The notes beneath the pieces are model-generated. The model was not told the origin of the DNA, made no database searches, and saw nothing but the letters and a program-made list of their open reading frames with translations. Made by a program: the position numbers and the translations under genes. This document shows positions 37,788 through 46,628 of a stretch of DNA of 64,000 bases, piece by piece. Origin of the DNA: Lysobacter sp. (GTDB lineage Bacteria > Pseudomonadota > Gammaproteobacteria > Xanthomonadales > Xanthomonadaceae); NCBI GenBank assembly GCA_008015835.1, contig SSGH01000018.1, forward strand, positions 30,526 through 94,525, read 5' to 3'. The stretch's first letter is position 1. Each line of letters starts with the position of its first letter.

Positions 37788-38657
37788 CTACACCAACTGC
37801 GCGCCGATGCCCGCGCGCATCCGCGGGCGCGCCGCGAGGGCCTCCAGCATCCGGGCGGCGGTTCGGCGGTAGGCCTCCGCGGCCGCGGACTGCGGCGCCG
37901 CGCGAACGACCGGGACGCCGAGGTCGCCCTGCTCGCGGATCGCGATTTCCAAGGGCAGCGAGCCCAGCATCGGCACCCCGTACTGCGCGGCCATGCGCTC
38001 CGCGCCGCCGCTGCCGAATAGGTGCTCGACGTGGCCGCAGTTCGAGCACACGTGCTGGGCCATGTTCTCGACCAGGCCCAGCACCGGCACCTGCACTTTC
38101 TCGAACATTTTCAGCGCCTTGCGCGCATCCAGCGTGGCCACCTCTTGCGGCGTAGTGACGATGACCGCGCCGGCCACCGGGATTTTCTGCGCCAGGGTGA
38201 GCTGGATGTCGCCGGTGCCGGGCGGTAGATCGACCACCAACACGTCCAGCGGCTCCTCGCCCTCGCCCCACAGAGTGTCGCCCAGCAACTGGGTCAGCGC
38301 CGACGTCGCCATCGGGCCGCGCCAAATCATCGGCGTGTCCTGCTCCACCAGAAAGCCGATCGACATCGTCTGCACGCCGTGCGCTCGCATCGGCACGATC
38401 GACTTGCCGTCGGGGCTGTCCGGTCGGCCGGAGAGACCGAGCATGGTCGGAATGCTGGGGCCGTAGATGTCGGCATCGAGCACGCCGACCCGCAGCCCGG
38501 CATCGGCGAGCGCCAGGGCCAAATTGGCCGCCGTGGTGGACTTGCCGACCCCGCCCTTGCCGGAGCCGATCGCGACGATGTTGCGGACCCGCGGCAGCGG
38601 GGGCACGTTGGGCTGCACGGCGTGGACCGGCAGTCGATTCGGAGGGGAGGTCTGCAT
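37788..38657 (-). CDS. apbC: Iron-sulfur cluster carrier Mrp/ApbC, short form
   Basis: A 289-residue P-loop ATPase that carries 4Fe-4S clusters. The deviant Walker A is [20 protein letters not shown]; other family marks are [36 protein letters not shown] and the cluster-binding CSNC in HVCSNCGH. The ATG at 38657 leaves only about 25 residues before the P-loop, so the N-terminal DUF59/MIP18-like domain of E. coli Mrp is absent. It diverges from the TonB receptor gene, with 240 bp between. Confidence 0.93.
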   Translation of the reverse strand: MQTSPPNRLPVHAVQPNVPPLPRVRNIVAIGSGKGGVGKSTTAANLALALADAGLRVGVLDADIYGPSIPTMLGLSGRPDSPDGKSIVPMRAHGVQTMSIGFLVEQDTPMIWRGPMATSALTQLLGDTLWGEGEEPLDVLVVDLPPGTGDIQLTLAQKIPVAGAVIVTTPQEVATLDARKALKMFEKVQVPVLGLVENMAQHVCSNCGHVEHLFGSGGAERMAAQYGVPMLGSLPLEIAIREQGDLGVPVVRAAPQSAAAEAYRRTAARMLEALAARPRMRAGIGAQLV

Positions 38658-38897
38658 CCCGGCATTGTCCCTGGGCCACCGCCTCGACGCCAGACTGCGA
38701 CAGCTCGGCCCCGCGGCGCATCCATGCCCTCGAGGAGGCGAAACGGACCGCGCCCAGACGCCAAACGCCGCACACACGCCCCATGACAACCGCGTTAAAG
38801 TCATGTTAATTTCGCGTGACGCGGGCGATGGGGACACGTCGACCCTCCGTACGACACTCAAAGTCGGTTCCAAACACTTACAACATCGGGGATTCTC

Positions 38898-41774
38898 ATG
38901 AGCTTTGAACGCAACCGCACGCTGCGGAGAGACCGCTTGACCTGCGCCATCCTGGCGACCCTGCTGATTCCGTTCTCCGGCGCGGCCCTCGCCCAAGACC
39001 CGGCCGCCAACGACGAAGACGAAACCACCGAATCGCAGGCCGCGACCGACCTCGGCAAGATCGAAGTCGTCGGCAGCCGCATTAAGCGCGCCGAAGTGGA
39101 AGGACCCTCTCCGGTGACGGTGATCAGCACGCAGCAACTCGAAAGAGAAGGCTTCGTCACCGTCTTCGATGCGCTGGAAACCCTTACGCAGAATACGGGC
39201 TTCGTCCAGAACGAACTGAACTCCGCTGGTGGCTTCACGCCGAACGGCAGCCCGGTCAATCTTCGCGGGCTCGGCACCGGCCGCACCTTGCTGCTGATCA
39301 ACGGTCGTCGCGCCGCCGACTACCCGTTTCCGTATAACGGCCAAAGCAATTTCCAGAATTTCGGTAACGTCCCCACCGCCGCCGTGGATCGCATCGAAAT
39401 CCTCAGCGGCGGCGCCTCGGCGATCTACGGCTCCGATGCCGTCGCCGGCGTGATCAATGTCGTGCTCAAGAAAAATTACGAAGGCGATGTCTTTAAGGTG
39501 CGCGCCGGCACCAGCACCACCGGAGGCGGCGACTTTGCCGATTTTCAATGGGTCGGCGGCAAAACCGGCGACAACTGGAGCGTGACTTACGCGTTGGAGT
39601 ATCTCGCCGATGAGCCCGTCTACGCCTATCAGCGCGACTTCATGGATTCCCGCGAAGACAATCCGCTTCCGAACCCGCTATTGGGCAATCAACCGGGCGG
39701 CACCTTGCGCATCAATCGCGTCGGTCTGCCGGCCAATACCCCGAATACCTTCATCGCGCCGCCGACCGGCGCTTGCGCTCAATTCGGCGGCGAATACGTC
39801 GCTTGGACCTATCGCGCCGTAAGCACCGCGACCGGTTTGCCTTACACGCAAGGCAACGCCTGCGGCTACTGGACGGATGTCGGCTATCAGTCGATCGCCA
39901 ACGGCAATAGCGACTTTTCCGGTTATATCTACGGCAATTACGACTTCGGCAACGGCATGGAAGGCTGGGCCAGCGTCATGGGCTATCACTCCAAGTCGAA
40001 GTTGACCGGCGGCGTCGAATTCATCGGCGGTCCGCATATCGACGGCACGGGTACCGTCTCCACGTTCTTCGCGACCAACCCCACGATCAACGGTAACGTG
40101 CAGATCCAGCGCATCTTCACCCCGCAGGAATACGGCGGCATCGAAGGCACGCATCAGAAATTCACCGAGAAATCGCTCGACTTCGCTGCGGGTCTGCGCG
40201 GCACGTTCGCCGACAAATTCGATTGGGACTTCACCCTCGGCCGCGCCGATTACTGGGCCGATCGCACGCGCCCGCGTCTGGACGGTTCGGCCGTGACCGA
40301 TTTTTTCTTCGGTCCGCGGCTCAATACCACCGGCACGCCGCGATACCTGATCAATCTCGATCGTTTCTACCGCCCGTTGACGACGGCCGAATACCGCTCG
40401 CTGTCGACGATTCTGAAATACGAATCGCACTCCTGGGTCACCCAGGGCAGTTTCGTGCTGAGCGGCGACCTGTTCGAACTGCCGGCCGGCCCGCTCGGGT
40501 TCGCTGCGGTGGTCGAAGGTACGCAGCAGGGCTACGAGTTGAACTCCCCGCCGGAAATCCTACCGACCAACCGTCTGGCCTATAACCTCACGGGCACCAA
40601 CGGCGGCGGCGATCGCGACCGTTACGCCATCGGCGCGGAGTTCAGCATTCCGATTTTCGAATCGCTGAAGATGAGCCTGGCCGGCCGTTACGACAAGTAC
40701 GACGACATCACCAACGTCGACGACGCGAAAACATGGGCCGCCGGCTTGGAGTGGCGTCCGTTCGAATCGCTGTTGGTGCGCGGCAATTATTCGACCAGCT
40801 TCAAAGCCCCCGACATGCACTATGTCTACAACGAGGGCAGCGGTAGCTTCGGTAATGCGCTGGACACTTTCCGCTGCCTGTCCACCGGTGGTTATGCGAC
40901 CTTGCCGAGCCCGCCGCCTACCGGCGCGGTGCTCTGCGCGGGCTCGAACTATATCTATTCGGTGTTCGCGACCAGTCGCGGCGAGCCCACGCTCGAAGAA
41001 GAAACCGGCGAATCCTGGACGGCCGGCATGGTGTGGGACGCGACCGACAGCTTGTCGATGTCGGTGGACTACTACAACATCGTGCTGGAAGGCGCGGTCG
41101 CCAACCTCAGCTCGACCTTCATCCTCGACGCCGAAGGCGGTTGCCGCACCGGCTACACCCGTACGCGCCAGACCTATCAGTTCGCGCCGGGTTCCGCGTT
41201 CTGCCAGGAGATCGTCAGTCGCGTCACCCGCACGCCGGCACCGGGCGAACTCACCGACCGCATCACCGGCGTTCGCAGCGGCCCGGTCAACCAGTCGTTC
41301 CAGCGTGTGACCGGTATCGACGCGGCCGTCAACTGGCGCCTCGATACCGACCGCCTGGGGGATTTCCGCTGGCGCTTGGAGTGGTCGCATACGCTGAAGA
41401 ACGAGCGTCAAGTCTTCGCGACCGATCCGATCCAAACCGATTGGCGCGACGATCCGGGTAACTTCGACTTCCGCAGCCGCATCCGCGCATCGATGGCGTG
41501 GTCGAAGGGCGATTGGGAGGCCAACGTCTTCACCACTCGCTACGGCAGCCTGCCGAACTGGCAAGAAACCGGCCGCATCGCGCCGTATTTCTTATGGAAT
41601 GCGAACGCGAGCAAGAAAATCACCGACAAGGCGACGATCGGCCTCTACGTGAACAACATCTTCAACAAGTTCCACCCCAGCGACGACGGTTACAACTCGT
41701 ACCCCTATTTCTCCGGCGTCTACAGCCCGATCGGCCGTACGATCTCGGCGGAGTTCGAGTACAAGTTCCGTTGA
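38898..41774 (+). CDS. TonB-dependent outer-membrane receptor
   Basis: A 958-residue receptor with a signal peptide ending GAALAQ. A TonB-box-like segment (LGKIEVVGSRIKR) precedes the plug domain (PSPVTVISTQQLEREG, NLRGLGTGRTLLLINGRR, VDRIEILSGGASAIYGSDAVAGVINVVL). The beta-barrel fills the rest and ends FEYKFR with an aromatic-rich terminal strand. This type, with large loops and the DAVAGVIN motif, is common in Xanthomonadales; the ligand cannot be told. A strong terminator follows, and the remnant of a second receptor lies 195 bp downstream. Confidence 0.93.
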   Translation: MSFERNRTLRRDRLTCAILATLLIPFSGAALAQDPAANDEDETTESQAATDLGKIEVVGSRIKRAEVEGPSPVTVISTQQLEREGFVTVFDALETLTQNTGFVQNELNSAGGFTPNGSPVNLRGLGTGRTLLLINGRRAADYPFPYNGQSNFQNFGNVPTAAVDRIEILSGGASAIYGSDAVAGVINVVLKKNYEGDVFKVRAGTSTTGGGDFADFQWVGGKTGDNWSVTYALEYLADEPVYAYQRDFMDSREDNPLPNPLLGNQPGGTLRINRVGLPANTPNTFIAPPTGACAQFGGEYVAWTYRAVSTATGLPYTQGNACGYWTDVGYQSIANGNSDFSGYIYGNYDFGNGMEGWASVMGYHSKSKLTGGVEFIGGPHIDGTGTVSTFFATNPTINGNVQIQRIFTPQEYGGIEGTHQKFTEKSLDFAAGLRGTFADKFDWDFTLGRADYWADRTRPRLDGSAVTDFFFGPRLNTTGTPRYLINLDRFYRPLTTAEYRSLSTILKYESHSWVTQGSFVLSGDLFELPAGPLGFAAVVEGTQQGYELNSPPEILPTNRLAYNLTGTNGGGDRDRYAIGAEFSIPIFESLKMSLAGRYDKYDDITNVDDAKTWAAGLEWRPFESLLVRGNYSTSFKAPDMHYVYNEGSGSFGNALDTFRCLSTGGYATLPSPPPTGAVLCAGSNYIYSVFATSRGEPTLEEETGESWTAGMVWDATDSLSMSVDYYNIVLEGAVANLSSTFILDAEGGCRTGYTRTRQTYQFAPGSAFCQEIVSRVTRTPAPGELTDRITGVRSGPVNQSFQRVTGIDAAVNWRLDTDRLGDFRWRLEWSHTLKNERQVFATDPIQTDWRDDPGNFDFRSRIRASMAWSKGDWEANVFTTRYGSLPNWQETGRIAPYFLWNANASKKITDKATIGLYVNNIFNKFHPSDDGYNSYPYFSGVYSPIGRTISAEFEYKFR

Positions 41775-41795
41775 TCGAACGTCGAAAGCGTAACG

Positions 41796-41824
41796 AAAAA
41801 GCCCGGCTTAAAGCCGGGCTTTTT
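41796..41824 (+). terminator. Intrinsic terminator of the TonB receptor gene
   Basis: AAAAAGCCCGGCTT (41796-41809) pairs with AAGCCGGGCTTTTT (41811-41824), 21 bp after the stop, followed by more T. The A-tract on the left makes it potentially bidirectional. Confidence 0.9.
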
Positions 41825-41969
41825 TCGTAACGCGATATCTCTCGCTTCAGCAGTGCTCGGCCATGGCATAAGCGATCGAATTCTTCAGTTCTGCTTGAGC
41901 ATGCAATGCGTTTATTGATGAGTGAAAAATCCTGTCCTGATCTAAATTTTACTCTGACCCAGGAATTTC

Positions 41970-42044
41970 TACCCGTACTTCTGGCAGGGCAACAACCCGG
42001 TGGGTCGCGAAATCGGTCTGCAGTTGGACTACAAGTTCAACTGA
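41970..42044 (+). pseudogene. 3' remnant of a second TonB-dependent receptor gene
   Basis: Read from 41970, 24 codons give YPYFWQGNNPVGREIGLQLD followed by YKFN and a TGA at 42042-42044. This is the typical last strand of a TonB receptor and aligns with the end of the intact gene upstream (YPYFSGVYSPIGRTISAEFE then YKFR). It is followed by its own terminator at 42088. Upstream the frame has no receptor similarity and the DNA is AT-richer, so the 5' part was lost. Confidence 0.7.
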
Positions 42045-42087
42045 TCAACCTGCGGGCGGTCCTCTCCGAGGATTGCCCCGAGCGAAA

Positions 42088-42117
42088 GAGCCCGGCCTCG
42101 CGCCGGGCTCTTTTTTT
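42088..42117 (+). terminator. Terminator behind the receptor remnant
   Basis: GAGCCCGGC (42088-42096) and GCCGGGCTC (42102-42110) with loop CTCGC, followed by seven T. It presumably ended the lost receptor gene and now has no intact gene upstream. Confidence 0.88.
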
Positions 42118-42314
42118 CTGCCCGCGCCGCTCGCGAAAATAACGGATCGACGGCCGCCATACCCACCCGAATGCGGTATAAAGGCGTACCGCGGGGCGGG
42201 CGAGTCGCCCGCATCCGGGCGGCGTCGGGCATCGGCCCGCGCCGGTTTCCGGACGCGTCGGCCCGGTCCGAGCGTTCGGGTCGCCACACTTCATCATCCC
42301 TCGGGAGGGGAACG

Positions 42315-42746
42315 ATGCGCATCAAATCCATCGCTATGTTGCTCGCGTTGCCGCTGCTGGCGGCCGTCACCGCCGCGTCGGCGCAGAACTCGCCGGTCGG
42401 TCGCTGGAAAACCTACGACGAAGACACCGGCAAGCCGCGTCTGATCGTCGAAGTCTACGAAGGCAAAGGCGGTCTCGCCGCGAAAGTGGTCGACACCTTG
42501 TATCAGCCGAACGCGATCTGCACTGCGTGCTCGGGCGAGAACAAGAACAAGCCGGTCAAAGGCATGATCATCATGTGGGGCCAGAAGAGCGCCGGCGGCA
42601 ACGAATACGAAGGCGGCACCGTGCTCAAGTTGGCTAACGGCAAGACTTACAAGTCGAAGGCCAAGCTGCTGGACGCCAACAAGTTCGAAGTGAAAGGCTG
42701 CATGGGGCCGATCTGCAAGGCGCAGACCTGGACCCGCGAAAACTGA
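42315..42746 (+). CDS. DUF2147 exported protein
   Basis: A 143-residue protein with a signal peptide (MLLALPLLAAVTAASAQ). The mature part begins SPVGRWKTYDEDTGKPRLIVEVYEGKGG, with AICTACSGENKNKPVKGMII and GGTVLKLANGKTYKSKA, the DUF2147 lipocalin-like pattern. GGGAGGGG precedes the ATG at 42315. The family is periplasmic and of unknown function. A larger paralogue follows at 42932, separated by 185 bp. Confidence 0.85.
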   Translation: MRIKSIAMLLALPLLAAVTAASAQNSPVGRWKTYDEDTGKPRLIVEVYEGKGGLAAKVVDTLYQPNAICTACSGENKNKPVKGMIIMWGQKSAGGNEYEGGTVLKLANGKTYKSKAKLLDANKFEVKGCMGPICKAQTWTREN

Positions 42747-42931
42747 TCCTTCGCCCGCAGACGCTTCACGCACGACCGCGACGGCCCGATTTCGGGCCGT
42801 CGCGCCGTTCGGAGGATCGAAACGACGATCGATCTTGCGATCGAACCACGCTCGTAAAGAACGATCGCACCAACGGTCCGAACCGCGTCCGACGCTGCGG
42901 CTGCGCCCAAATCGGCGCTACATCACGACGC

Positions 42932-43531
42932 ATGAGGCCCAAGATGCCGCTCTCCTCGTTCTCGTTCCGTGCCCACCGCATCGGCGCATCGTCCACGCGG
43001 CGTCCGCATCGCGCATCGAATGCGTTCTGCATCGCGATGCTGGCGCTCGCCGCCTCCGTGTCGCCCTTCGTCGCTTCGGCGCAAAGCGCCGCAAAAACGT
43101 CCGGCAGCGCGCCCACGACCACGAGCGCGCCGATAAAACCGCCGGCAGCCGTCACGCCGATCGGGCGTTGGCGTTCCATCGACGACGCGACCGGTCAGGC
43201 CAAAGCGGTGATCGAGGTTTACGACGCCGGCTCGGGCAAACTGTCGGCCAAGATCGTCGAATTGATCGACACCAGCGACGGCCCGAACCCGCTCTGCGAC
43301 CTGTGCGAGGGCGCGCGCAAGCGTCAGCCGATCCTCGGCATGGTGATCGCCTGGGGCTTGAAACGCGACGGCGTGAGTTGGAGCGGCGGCCGCATTCTCG
43401 ACCCGGAAAACGGCAAAGAGTATTCGGTGAAGATGACGCCGATCGCCGGCGGCAAGCGTCTGGAAGTGCGCGGGTTTCTGGGGTTCTCGCTGCTCGGTCG
43501 CACGCAGGTCTGGCACCGGCAAGCGCCCTGA
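42932..43531 (+). CDS. DUF2147 exported protein (paralogue)
   Basis: A 199-residue paralogue of the previous gene. The start at 42932 gives a long basic N-terminus before the hydrophobic segment FCIAMLALAASVSPFVASAQ; a later ATG at 42944 is possible. After a Thr/Pro linker come PIGRWRSIDDATGQAKAVIE, PLCDLCEGARKRQPILGMVI and GGRILDPENGKEYSVKM, matching the DUF2147 core including the CxxC spacing. The family function is unknown. Confidence 0.82.
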   Translation: MRPKMPLSSFSFRAHRIGASSTRRPHRASNAFCIAMLALAASVSPFVASAQSAAKTSGSAPTTTSAPIKPPAAVTPIGRWRSIDDATGQAKAVIEVYDAGSGKLSAKIVELIDTSDGPNPLCDLCEGARKRQPILGMVIAWGLKRDGVSWSGGRILDPENGKEYSVKMTPIAGGKRLEVRGFLGFSLLGRTQVWHRQAP

Positions 43532-43558
43532 ACCGAGGCGCAGGCGGCGCGCGACGGC

Positions 43559-44023
43559 ATGCGATACTTCGCGCCCGATTCCTCCTCCGGCCCGATGCCC
43601 GTTCTTCCGATGACCGAAACGCCCTCGCCCACCGACGCCGCCGGCACGCCGGCCGCTACGCCCACCGCCGCTCCCGCGCCCGCCGCCGCGCCGACCATCG
43701 GCATCGACGACTTCGCCAAACTCGATCTGCGCATCGGCAAAGTGCTGGTCTGCGAATGCGTCGAAGGCTCCGACAAACTGCTGCGCTTCGAATTGGACGC
43801 GGGCGAATTGGGCAAGCGCCAGATTTTTTCCGGCATTCGCGCCAGCTACGGCGAACCGGAAAAACTCGTCGGCCGCAACGTCGTGTTCATCGCCAACCTC
43901 GCGCCGCGCAAAATGCGCTTCGGCGTGAGCGAGGGCATGATCCTCTCGGCCGGTTTCGACGCCGGCGCATTGGCCCTGCTGAACGCCGACGCGGCCGCCC
44001 AGCCCGGCATGCCGGTGCGCTGA
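43559..44023 (+). CDS. Free-standing MetRS C-terminal-like tRNA-binding domain protein
   Basis: A 154-residue protein: an unstructured Ala/Pro/Thr-rich N-terminus of about 45 residues, then [40 protein letters not shown] and [20 protein letters not shown]. This is the EMAP-II/Trbp111 OB-fold that forms the C-terminus of dimeric methionyl-tRNA synthetases. No catalytic MetRS domain precedes it: the frame is closed by the TGA at 43529. Alternative starts are ATG at 43595 and 43610. Either a separate tRNA-binding protein or the surviving 3' end of metG; mrp, the usual metG neighbour in E. coli, lies 5 kb upstream. Confidence 0.8.
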   Translation: MRYFAPDSSSGPMPVLPMTETPSPTDAAGTPAATPTAAPAPAAAPTIGIDDFAKLDLRIGKVLVCECVEGSDKLLRFELDAGELGKRQIFSGIRASYGEPEKLVGRNVVFIANLAPRKMRFGVSEGMILSAGFDAGALALLNADAAAQPGMPVR

Positions 44024-44073
44024 GTCGAGCGCGGCTCGCTCGCCTATTCGCTCGCGCACCGAAGAGAACCGAG

Positions 44074-44424
44074 ATGACGCATCCGCTCTCGTCGACCGTA
44101 CGCCACGGAGTCATCGCACATGGCGTCATCGCATCGGCGATGGCGTTCTCGCTGTGCGGTTGTCCGCAGCGGCCGGATGCGCCGCCGCCCGAGACCGCGG
44201 TCGAAACGCCGCCGCCTCGCGCCATCGGCGGCGATCGCGATGCGCACGGTTGCCTCGCGCCCGCCGGTTACGCGTGGTGCGAACGCGAGCGCGCCTGCGT
44301 GCGGCCTTGGGAACTGGCGAAACAGAAAGGCTTCGAGAACGACGCCGAGAGCTACCGACGCTATTGCGACAGCCCGGCCGAGCGCGATGCGGCATCGCCG
44401 CCCGCAGGCGTCGGCGGCGGCTGA
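44074..44424 (+). CDS. Predicted lipoprotein, unknown
   Basis: A 116-residue protein with a hydrophobic segment ending AFSLCGC, a plausible though imperfect lipobox with lipidation at the second Cys. After a Pro-rich linker, the conserved-looking block is [20 protein letters not shown] followed by [10 protein letters not shown], with paired Cys that may form a disulfide. I recall similar small proteins next to rnfB in Xanthomonadales, but no function. It starts 51 bp after the tRNA-binding protein. Confidence 0.65.
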   Translation: MTHPLSSTVRHGVIAHGVIASAMAFSLCGCPQRPDAPPPETAVETPPPRAIGGDRDAHGCLAPAGYAWCERERACVRPWELAKQKGFENDAESYRRYCDSPAERDAASPPAGVGGG

Positions 44425-44458
44425 TCGTCCGTCGTCGCCGACAGCACCGCACGTCTTC

Positions 44459-44917
44459 ATGCGCGTTTCGCCCGCCGCCGACCTCGTCGATCCGATCGAA
44501 CGTCTCGATCGCCTGCTGCCGCAAACCCAATGCGGACAATGCGGCTATGCCGGCTGTCGACCTTACGCCGAAGCGATGGCCCGCGGCGAAGCGGACGTCG
44601 ATCGCTGCCCGCCCGGCGGCGACGCCGGCGCGCGCGCGCTCGCGCACGCCTTGAGCGTGCCGCCGCGGCCCTACGATCGCAGTCGCGGCGCGCACAAAAC
44701 CGCGCTCGTCGCGGTGGTCGTCGAAGCGGACTGCATCGGTTGCACGAAGTGCATCCAGGCGTGTCCGGTCGACGCCATCGTCGGCGCCTCGAAACGCATG
44801 CACACGGTGATCGAGCCGTTGTGCACCGGCTGCGAACTGTGCGTGCCGGCGTGTCCCGTCGATTGCATCGTGCTGGAACCGCCGGTCGATGCGTCCATCG
44901 AGGAACATGCGCGATGA
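44459..44917 (+). CDS. rnfB: RnfB/RsxB-like ferredoxin without membrane anchor
   Basis: A 152-residue iron-sulfur protein. Residues about 10-50 hold the RnfB 4Fe-4S domain ([20 protein letters not shown] and DRCPPGG). Two ferredoxin clusters follow: [16 protein letters not shown] and [16 protein letters not shown]. The usual N-terminal membrane helix is absent and no rnfACDGE genes lie near, so this is a solitary, soluble form; its electron partner is unknown. The stop overlaps the ATG of the next gene by 4 bp. Confidence 0.88.
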   Translation: MRVSPAADLVDPIERLDRLLPQTQCGQCGYAGCRPYAEAMARGEADVDRCPPGGDAGARALAHALSVPPRPYDRSRGAHKTALVAVVVEADCIGCTKCIQACPVDAIVGASKRMHTVIEPLCTGCELCVPACPVDCIVLEPPVDASIEEHAR

Positions 44918-45639
44918 CGTATCGCACCTTGGACGCCGATGCGATCCTGACCACCTGCGCGAAGCTGAGCGCGCGCATCGACGAGCGCTTTCCCGACTCC
45001 GGCTTGTCCAACGTCGCGCGCGAGCTGTTGGAACTTTCGCGCGAATCGAGGCGTCGCATCGACGATATCCGAAAGCCGTTCTGGCCGGTGCGCATCGCCG
45101 CCGGGCTCGCGCTCGCGTTGATCGTCGCGATCGCCATCGGCGTCGGCGCGTCGGCGACCATGCCGGCCACGCGAATCGAGCTGTTTTCGCTGCTGCAGTT
45201 CGCCGAAACCGCGATCAACGACGTAATCTTCCTGGGCGTGGCGGCGTTCTTCCTGCTCACCGTCGAATCCCGACTGAAACGCCGGAAAGCGCTGCGCGCG
45301 CTGCATCAACTGCGCAGCATCGCCCACGTCATCGACATGCATCAATTGACCAAGGACCCGGAACAACTGCTGTCGACCGGCATGACCACGTCCTCGTCCC
45401 CGGAACGCGGCCTATCGCGCTTCGAGTTGGCGCGCTATTTGGATTACTGCTCGGAAATGCTGTCGATCGTCAGCAAAATCGCCGCGCTGTATCTGCAGTA
45501 TCTCGACGACGCGCTGGTGCTCAACGCGGCCAACGACATCCAAAACTTGACCTCTGGGCTATCGTCGAAGATCTGGCAGAAGATCATGATCGTCGACGGC
45601 GTCGCGCCGAGCGAACGCGAACCGACCGCGCGCTCCTGA
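44914..45639 (+). CDS. Membrane protein coupled to rnfB, unknown
   Basis: A 241-residue protein translationally coupled to rnfB (ATGA overlap at 44914). The N-terminal 60 residues are helical and polar, two membrane segments follow ([19 protein letters not shown] near 65-85 and [19 protein letters not shown] near 103-122), then a cytoplasmic helical region with [20 protein letters not shown] and repeated Leu/Tyr-rich helices. I recognise no family. It converges on the TraB/GumN gene with 5 bp between stops. Confidence 0.75.
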   Translation: MTYRTLDADAILTTCAKLSARIDERFPDSGLSNVARELLELSRESRRRIDDIRKPFWPVRIAAGLALALIVAIAIGVGASATMPATRIELFSLLQFAETAINDVIFLGVAAFFLLTVESRLKRRKALRALHQLRSIAHVIDMHQLTKDPEQLLSTGMTTSSSPERGLSRFELARYLDYCSEMLSIVSKIAALYLQYLDDALVLNAANDIQNLTSGLSSKIWQKIMIVDGVAPSEREPTARS

Positions 45640-45644
45640 ACGCG

Positions 45645-46628
45645 TCAAGGCGCCGAGGAGCGCTTCGCGCAGGCCGCACAGAGCCGCGTCACCTCATACC
45701 CCTTCGCGCGCAGCTTCTCCACCACGCCGTCGTCGCCCAACAAGTGCAACGAACCGACGACCACGAGCGTATCGTCGTCGCCGCCGCGCTTGAGTCGATC
45801 TTCCAGCTTCGGCATCCACGCATCGTTGCGGGCCACGTTGATGCGGCGGTAGAGGTCGGGATAATCGCGGCGGAATTCGGCGGCCATGTCGCGCCAGAGC
45901 GCGTCGGCGTCGCCGTTGCGCCAATCGGCGTGCATCTTCAGCGTGTCGCCGCCGCCCTCGTCCGCGGCGGCCAAGGCTTCGTCGAGGAACTGCACCTGCT
46001 CCATCGCGCTCATGCCGTCGAACAGCGCGATCTGTTCGGCGGCCCGCTCCAGCCCCGCGGTCGGTTTGCCCGAGGCGACGGCGCGTTCGGAGAAATGCTG
46101 ATCCAAACCGAGCGCGGGGTCCAAGCCAAGCGCGCTCATTTCGGTCAGCGATATCAGCAAGCCGGCGTACCAGGGCTCGAAGCGCCGGAACGTCTGCGCA
46201 TCGAACCCCATCGCCGACAGCGCGGCGTCGTTGGCGTCGAGCCAGCGCGTCAACGCGCGCGCGGTCGTGGGCGGCACGCGCGCATCGATCGTCTCGCCCG
46301 CGGGCAAGGTCCCGGCGCGCGCCATCGCCAGCGACAACTCGGGCGACGCCAATTCGTCCGGGGACAATTCGAACACCACCGCTTCGGCATCGCGGAACGC
46401 CGCATCGACATCGGCCGACAACGGATAGTCCTCGCGCTTGAGCAGATGGAACGAACCGAGCAGATACAGCGAATTATCGGCATCCGACACTTTCCACAGC
46501 AGCGGCACGGGCGGGCCGGATGCGGAGGTCGCGCGCTTCGCCGCCCACAGATGCGCCATGCCGAATAGCGCGGCCGTCGTCGCCGCCGCGGCGAGGAACG
46601 CCGCGATGTGCGCGCGCGACACTCTCAT
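45645..46628 (-). CDS. TraB/GumN family protein
   Basis: A 327-residue exported or membrane-anchored protein with an N-terminal helix (IAAFLAAAATTAALFGMAHLW). The TraB/GumN core is marked by two GxxH motifs, LYLLGSFHLL near residue 57 and VVVGSLHLLGDDGVVEKL near the C-terminus. Family members resemble Tiki-type metalloproteases, but activity in bacteria is largely untested. It overlaps the upstream DUF1684 gene by 4 bp and both are probably one transcript. Confidence 0.88.
   Translation of the reverse strand: MRVSRAHIAAFLAAAATTAALFGMAHLWAAKRATSASGPPVPLLWKVSDADNSLYLLGSFHLLKREDYPLSADVDAAFRDAEAVVFELSPDELASPELSLAMARAGTLPAGETIDARVPPTTARALTRWLDANDAALSAMGFDAQTFRRFEPWYAGLLISLTEMSALGLDPALGLDQHFSERAVASGKPTAGLERAAEQIALFDGMSAMEQVQFLDEALAAADEGGGDTLKMHADWRNGDADALWRDMAAEFRRDYPDLYRRINVARNDAWMPKLEDRLKRGGDDDTLVVVGSLHLLGDDGVVEKLRAKGYEVTRLCAACAKRSSAP

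Noticed and set aside
41925..41970. Possible insertion-sequence end (AAATTTTACTCTGACCC-like string) before the receptor remnant
   Set aside because: The string is AT-rich and looks foreign, but there is no transposase, no matching second end and no target duplication.
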